Part shown: in pieces, positions 9,801 to 11,639 of the stretch | How positions within the stretch are numbered: the stretch's first letter is position 1 | How the letters are laid out: each line of letters begins with the position of its first letter | NCBI GenBank assembly: GCA_022013205.1 | Contig: JAKLQT010000013.1 | Location: forward strand, 1-11,639 | Reading direction: 5' to 3' | Origin: Candidatus Omnitrophota bacterium | Lineage (GTDB): Bacteria > Omnitrophota > Gorgyraeia > B26-G9 | DNA: 11,639 nt | Program-made: the position numbers and the translations under genes | The notes under the pieces: model-generated | What the model saw: only the letters and a program-made list of their open reading frames with translations | What the model was told of the DNA's origin: nothing | Databases searched by the model: none

Positions 9801-11639
9801 ATCTTTGTTAAGCAGTATGGTCATATTGTCGGAAAGAGTACCTATTTCAACCAGATTATCCACAGCTTGCGCGGATAAGTTTTTAATCGATATGTTAAGC
9901 TTATTATTACCGAGAATTGCCCCTAAATCTTTATTAGTAATATCCAGATAGGCTTTTCCGGAAGCAGCTAAAACATTCTGATCTTTGTCCAGCGTTACCT
10001 GGCCTTTAATCACCGCGCCATTGTCGGATTTAAAAGTACCGTTTAAGATGTAATTATCCTCATCTTTATCATTTTTAATATTCTGAATCGTACCTTTAAA
10101 ATTCTTATTTTCATATTCTTTAGGTTTTTCAGACGCGGTTTCTTTTATCTCTTTAGCGTCAAAACTGACCTTAAAATTCTCGGTCAGGGCTTTGGCATTT
10201 TCATATTTTTCATAAAACTGCTTCAATTGACCGCGGCCTGCTTCATCCATAAACACATTAAAGATACCCACATTCATTAAATTATTGCCAAGCAAATTTG
10301 AAATAGAGGATGAATTTTTCAGTAGATTAATACAAGCCTGCTGAGTCTGCAAACCGAAAATGCCGTCAACAGAAACATTGCCCAAATAGCTTTGTAATGC
10401 TTTTATTTCACTGCTACCGACCACACCTTTGCCGGATGATTCTAAATCCGTGCCTTTAAATAAATCCTCCTTTACGGCTTCTATCCTATTGATATCATCG
10501 CTGTTCTTAGCCTGATATTGAATAAGATTATTATTCTCATAGGTAAAAACATGGTCTTTTGTGTCCAACTTATATCCGGTTATTTCATTGTTTTCATTAT
10601 ATTTAAAATCAGACATTATGCCGTATTCGGCCTTAAGGCCGGTTTTATCCACGGAGATAATAACATTTCTATTCGTTTCCAGCCCGGTTTTCACGTCATA
10701 TGCGCTTTGCATCCAAAGCATGCCCTTTGCAACCGTTAGCTCGCCAAGCCTGCACTTATCTGCGGTAATTTGGGACATTACCTGCCCATTAATATTAAAC
10801 AAGGTAATCAATTTATTACCGCTTGTGTCTTTCTCATTTTTTATAATATCCGCTTTGGAAATATATTCGGTAGTCGCGTAATTTTCTATTTTATTGCCGT
10901 TGAGATACAGCCCCAGCTGATTCTTGTTGTCTATCTTCTCCGCCGTAGCGGTTAAACCTAATTTTTCATTTAACACAATAGTAGTCTTATTATGTATATC
11001 CGAATCGCTGATGCGGTAATGAGCAATAGTATTTTCCACTGTAGAAATATCGTTTTTTACGCTCAAATTAACCGTAACATCCACATCAAACGGGCCCGCG
11101 GCTATAACTCCATTACTTATAAAATGCGCCTGGCCGCCAGATATCTTAACATCTCCCTGCTTAATATCTTTTCCGCCGATATGCACAAAATTATTAAGAT
11201 CTTCACTGCCATGCACATTCACAATCCATCCGTCGGCCACATAAATCCCCGCATCCTTGCTAAAACAAACATCCCCGTTTGTAAGGGTAAACTTTCCCGC
11301 GACTTCATTATCCAAATGTAACTCCACGCTCAGGTCTTTTTCCCTGTTAAATTGTATTTTCGCCTTAACATCCCCTTTTTGGGTAGAAACCTGGCTAACG
11401 GTTTCTAATTGGCTATAACCGGTTATGAAATCATCTTTGCTGATATGGTATATACCCTGTACACACTCAAACTGTTTGGTTTGCGGGTTTATCAACTGAA
11501 CTTGAGCTCCGGCATGGATATAACTTCCGTTTTTTGTTACCTGGATATCTTTCGCGGTTACGAATTGTCCGTTAAGATTCATGGTTAATTTGCTTTTTGC
11601 CTGCGCAAAGTCAATCTTATCTCCGCGTTCGCCAAGCTG
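1..11639 (-). CDS. Giant multidomain protein with SecA-like ATPase and TPRs, internal fragment
   Basis: One minus-strand frame is open across the whole window. It gives 3,879 full codons from the codon at 11637-11639 to the one at 3-5, with no TAA, TAG or TGA seen. Both ends run off the window, so start, ribosome site, stop and true length are unknown. Order of parts, N to C: beta-rich region with a peptidoglycan-binding-like module, Gly/Ala-rich hydrophobic region, helical region with two tandem 67-residue repeats, SecA-like ATPase core, coiled coil, TPR array. The protein is rich in Lys, Asn, Glu and Ser and poor in cysteine (15 counted by hand). No single known family covers it. Giant genes of this style are known from Omnitrophota and similar uncultivated bacteria; that link is inference. 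Codon use looks uniform and I see no frameshift or internal insertion. A role in the cell envelope, attachment or predation is possible but unproven. Confidence 0.95.
894..1634 (-). other. Helical region between coiled coil and TPR array (residues 3336-3582)
   Basis: Helical segments include IFQNIGLFAALFIRNNQYNN and AKQKLEIIEKTKGIFAPTIA, followed by less regular stretches. The sequence IGLFAALFIRNNQYNNAKQKLEII (written here in two overlapping parts: IGLFAALFIRNNQYNN, NNAKQKLEII) has the helix-turn-helix spacing of a TPR hairpin, so the solenoid may begin earlier than the clear repeats. No catalytic motif was found. Confidence 0.4.
1635..1880 (-). other. Coiled-coil segment (residues 3254-3335)
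   Basis: This is a continuous helical stretch of about 80 residues without proline, with Leu/Ile/Val/Ala recurring every three to four residues among Lys, Glu, Gln and Arg: INMLERVQKNL, VNYLEKEISRLGRELSGA, LLRLEKKADAFISRAEKSIE. Coiled coils of this length usually serve as rods or dimerisation arms. It sits between the helical region after the ATPase and the helices preceding the TPR array. Confidence 0.65.
1881..2939 (-). other. Helical region after the ATPase, unknown function (residues 2901-3253)
   Basis: This is mostly helical with many charged residues, for example SDIYDSVTVIFLENLRESAK, ALQKKIDGVVKFLDENL and NALKQGLEKQGFKV. One short apolar stretch, LIAMLFLLIGG (about 2100-2132), is too short for a convincing membrane helix and is followed by three aspartates. 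A linker-like stretch with several prolines lies around 2540-2380. In SecA the equivalent position holds the helical scaffold and wing domains. Nothing here matches them clearly, but the helical nature would allow an analogous role. Confidence 0.4.
2940..4925 (-). other. SecA-like superfamily 2 ATPase core (residues 2239-2900)
   Basis: The motif series of a SecA-type motor is present in order. Walker A AGTGKT is at residues 2265-2270 (4830-4847). A motif like SecA's gFdyLrD stretch, IEADTWGFFALDAQL, lies near 4535-4583. The Walker B box DEVD, also SecA's sequence, is at 2397-2400 (4440-4451). GYSGTVSPVSEMAGLFFGL (from 3635 down) mirrors SecA's GMTGTA..E..Ef...Y.l. Motif V RGTDV is at 2815-2819 (3183-3197) and motif VI QLIRRDRG at 2847-2854 (3078-3101). 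The nucleotide-binding Lys and Thr, the Asp-Glu pair and the arginines are kept, so ATP hydrolysis is plausible. The stretch between DEVD and SGTV, where SecA carries its preprotein cross-linking domain, is about 270 residues and longer than I recall for SecA. No C-terminal SecA scaffold or zinc tail is recognisable. A divergent helicase is the main alternative. Confidence 0.75.
4926..5513 (-). other. Small beta-rich segment before the ATPase (residues 2043-2238)
   Basis: It starts with a helical stretch (MTELLDKLYINVEDLISMDK). Then come alternating strands, for example AVMFSLIDENNNIVLDFHD, ALILTVKQGVKEKEFKLSIT and QMTVSINGNRFRVVSD, and then a helix leading into the ATPase (about 5000-4926). 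It reads like a compact beta-sandwich or barrel of 100-130 residues. I do not recognise the family. Its position directly N-terminal to the motor suggests a hinge or a regulatory or substrate-gripping domain, which is inference. Confidence 0.4.
5514..5714 (-). repeat. Tandem 67-residue repeat, copy 2
   Basis: Residues 1976-2042, starting VTKLNIPSADFNKAKEIV. Aligned by hand without gaps, 42 of the first 59 residues match copy 1; the last eight or so diverge. The DNA is also clearly alike: the plus strand has cattgtttttat, one variable base, then tcgccaaggta at both 5629-5652 and 5829-5852. An internal in-frame duplication explains this. The retained nucleotide similarity means it is younger than most of the gene or is kept by gene conversion. 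Confidence 0.85.
5715..5915 (-). repeat. Tandem 67-residue repeat, copy 1
   Basis: Residues 1909-1975, starting VKKLNISSANFNEAKQIV. The unit is 201 bp, exactly 67 codons, and lies directly next to copy 2. Its centre, YLGDIKTMTEELN followed by CFKET, is nearly identical in both copies. It is helical, with heptad-like spacing of Leu, Ile and Val, and carries one cysteine. A likely job is a spacer or helical bundle between the hydrophobic region and the ATPase. Confidence 0.85.
5916..6899 (-). other. Helical charged region of unknown function (residues 1581-1908)
   Basis: A mixed region follows the hydrophobic block. It has long charged helices (SLKKQTNQISLAKLEQADKN; IKDIRKEDKDKTKSEILAKD) and a central more beta-like stretch around 6690-6480 (TETVYEKLDITAGVIMEAKG). 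The part nearest the repeats (about 6000-5916) is Ala/Glu/Ser-rich and predicted helical by eye, and may include a decayed extra copy of the repeat. I recognise no domain and no catalytic motif. Confidence 0.45.
6900..8282 (-). other. Gly/Ala-rich hydrophobic region, possible membrane-inserting segment (residues 1120-1580)
   Basis: About 460 residues are much more hydrophobic than the rest of the protein and dense in small residues. Examples are AIGIGLAGGFAAAFG, GIVQGFGFGLMLAPFSGIM, AIFGLIAAGTTGFNIAF and GVGLVGGILFSLTG. Several stretches have GxxxG- and AxxxG-like spacing, as in glycine-zipper helices that pack in membranes. Basic and amphipathic helices (RLFKRGIANFGLGKW, KYLGKEAKKTAGKLLGSFK) separate the apolar stretches. 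This looks like a set of helical hairpins that could insert in a membrane or form a buried helical core. The border with the beta-rich part is sharp, and the region ends at a PGPG turn near 6900. I do not recognise a family. Resemblance to toxin translocation regions or phage tape-measure segments is only by texture. Confidence 0.55.
8283..10313 (-). other. Beta-strand-rich region, second part (residues 443-1119)
   Basis: After a charged helical stretch (about 10310-10130, with QLKQFYEKYENAKAL) the protein returns to beta-type alternation, for example YILNGTFKSDNGAVIKGQVT and GRVQVKDGRELIFNTRGAKL. Two Gly/Ser/Pro-rich linkers, at about 9609-9662 (SGSAGGMPQ) and 8535-8582 (SPAGAGESGTKENE), split it into three blocks, which suggests separate folded units. 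The last block (8534-8283) ends immediately before the hydrophobic region. No catalytic motif, signal peptide or calcium-binding repeat is evident. The strands resemble the first beta-rich region in style, so both may belong to one elongated beta structure interrupted by the peptidoglycan-binding-like module. Confidence 0.5.
10314..10424 (-). other. Peptidoglycan-binding (PG_binding_1)-like module
   Basis: Residues 406-442 contain SSEIKALQSYL followed by VDGIFGLQTQQACINLLK. This matches the core of the PG_binding_1 family as I know it: a helix ending in a LQ..L pattern, then a (V)DG(x)FG..T..A turn and helix. The first half of the domain looks short or divergent, and the spacing between the two halves is a few residues tighter than usual. 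In known proteins this fold anchors enzymes or structural proteins to the cell wall. Here it sits between two beta-rich stretches with no adjoining amidase or lysozyme motif that I recognise. It suggests that at least this part of the protein is exposed to peptidoglycan, either the cell's own or that of another cell. The motif match is visible; binding is inferred. Confidence 0.6.
10425..11639 (-). other. Beta-strand-rich region, N-terminal part (residues 1-405)
   Basis: The translation alternates short hydrophobic/polar strands with Asn-Gly, Asp-Lys and Gly-Asp turns, for example GKFTLTNGDVCFSKDAGIYV and VKISGGQAHFISNGVIAAG. I see no long helices or membrane segment and no catalytic motif. 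This pattern is typical of stacked beta structures such as beta-solenoids, AsmA/TamB- or OstA-like grooves and extracellular adhesin stalks. I cannot tell which, and I found no clean repeat period by eye. The region continues off the right edge, so its N-terminal boundary is unknown. A location outside the cytoplasm is plausible from the composition but is inference. Confidence 0.55.

Noticed and set aside
10628..10641. 14-bp perfect palindrome cggccttaaggccg followed by gttttat, a possible terminator
   Set aside because: It has no loop, the T tract is short and interrupted, and it lies inside the coding frame where it simply encodes part of TGLKAEYG. It is probably a chance palindrome.
10992..11321. 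Plus-strand open frame of 109 codons
   Set aside because: Antisense shadow of the beta-rich region, with no motif. The same applies to the other plus-strand frames of 60-110 codons across the window.
1..11639. Possible recoding of TGA (as in Gracilibacteria or Absconditabacteria)
   Set aside because: I found no in-frame TGA in the giant frame, so nothing here suggests a non-standard code.

Overview
The whole window is the inside of one giant protein-coding gene on the minus strand. Reading from the right edge (11639) to the left edge, the frame whose codons end at positions 11639, 11636 and so on stays open for 3,879 consecutive codons. I translated it by hand line by line and met no stop. 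It has neither a start nor a terminator in the window, so the protein is longer than 3,879 residues and is cut at both ends. There is no other credible gene, RNA gene, mobile element or CRISPR array. The plus-strand reading frames are shadows of this gene.

Residue numbers below are window-relative, with residue 1 at 11639. From N to C the segment runs as follows. (1) A long beta-strand-rich region (residues 1-1119, 11639-8283), interrupted near residue 406 by a short peptidoglycan-binding-like module. (2) A roughly 460-residue Gly/Ala-rich hydrophobic region (8282-6900). (3) A helical, charged region (6899-5916) ending in two tandem 67-residue repeats (5915-5514). (4) A small beta-rich segment (5513-4926). 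(5) A complete-looking SecA-like superfamily 2 ATPase core (4925-2940), with Walker A AGTGKT, a DEVD Walker B box, a SGTV motif, RGTDV and RRDRG. (6) A helical region of unknown function (2939-1881), a coiled coil (1880-1635) and more helices (1634-894). (7) An array of TPR-like helical hairpins (893-1) that continues off the left edge.

The organism is a bacterium with about 40% GC (estimated by eye) and Lys/Asn-rich proteins. From general knowledge, giant open reading frames with mixed beta-rich, hydrophobic, SecA-like ATPase and TPR content recall those reported from Omnitrophota (former OP3) and other uncultivated, small, possibly predatory or host-dependent bacteria. That assignment is inference and rests on architecture only.

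The parts suggest a single-chain envelope machine: a beta-rich and peptidoglycan-touching portion, a hydrophobic portion that could insert in or cross a membrane, a SecA-like motor that could work on polypeptide, and TPRs for partner binding. The joint presence of these parts in one uninterrupted frame is what the sequence shows; the mechanism is speculation.
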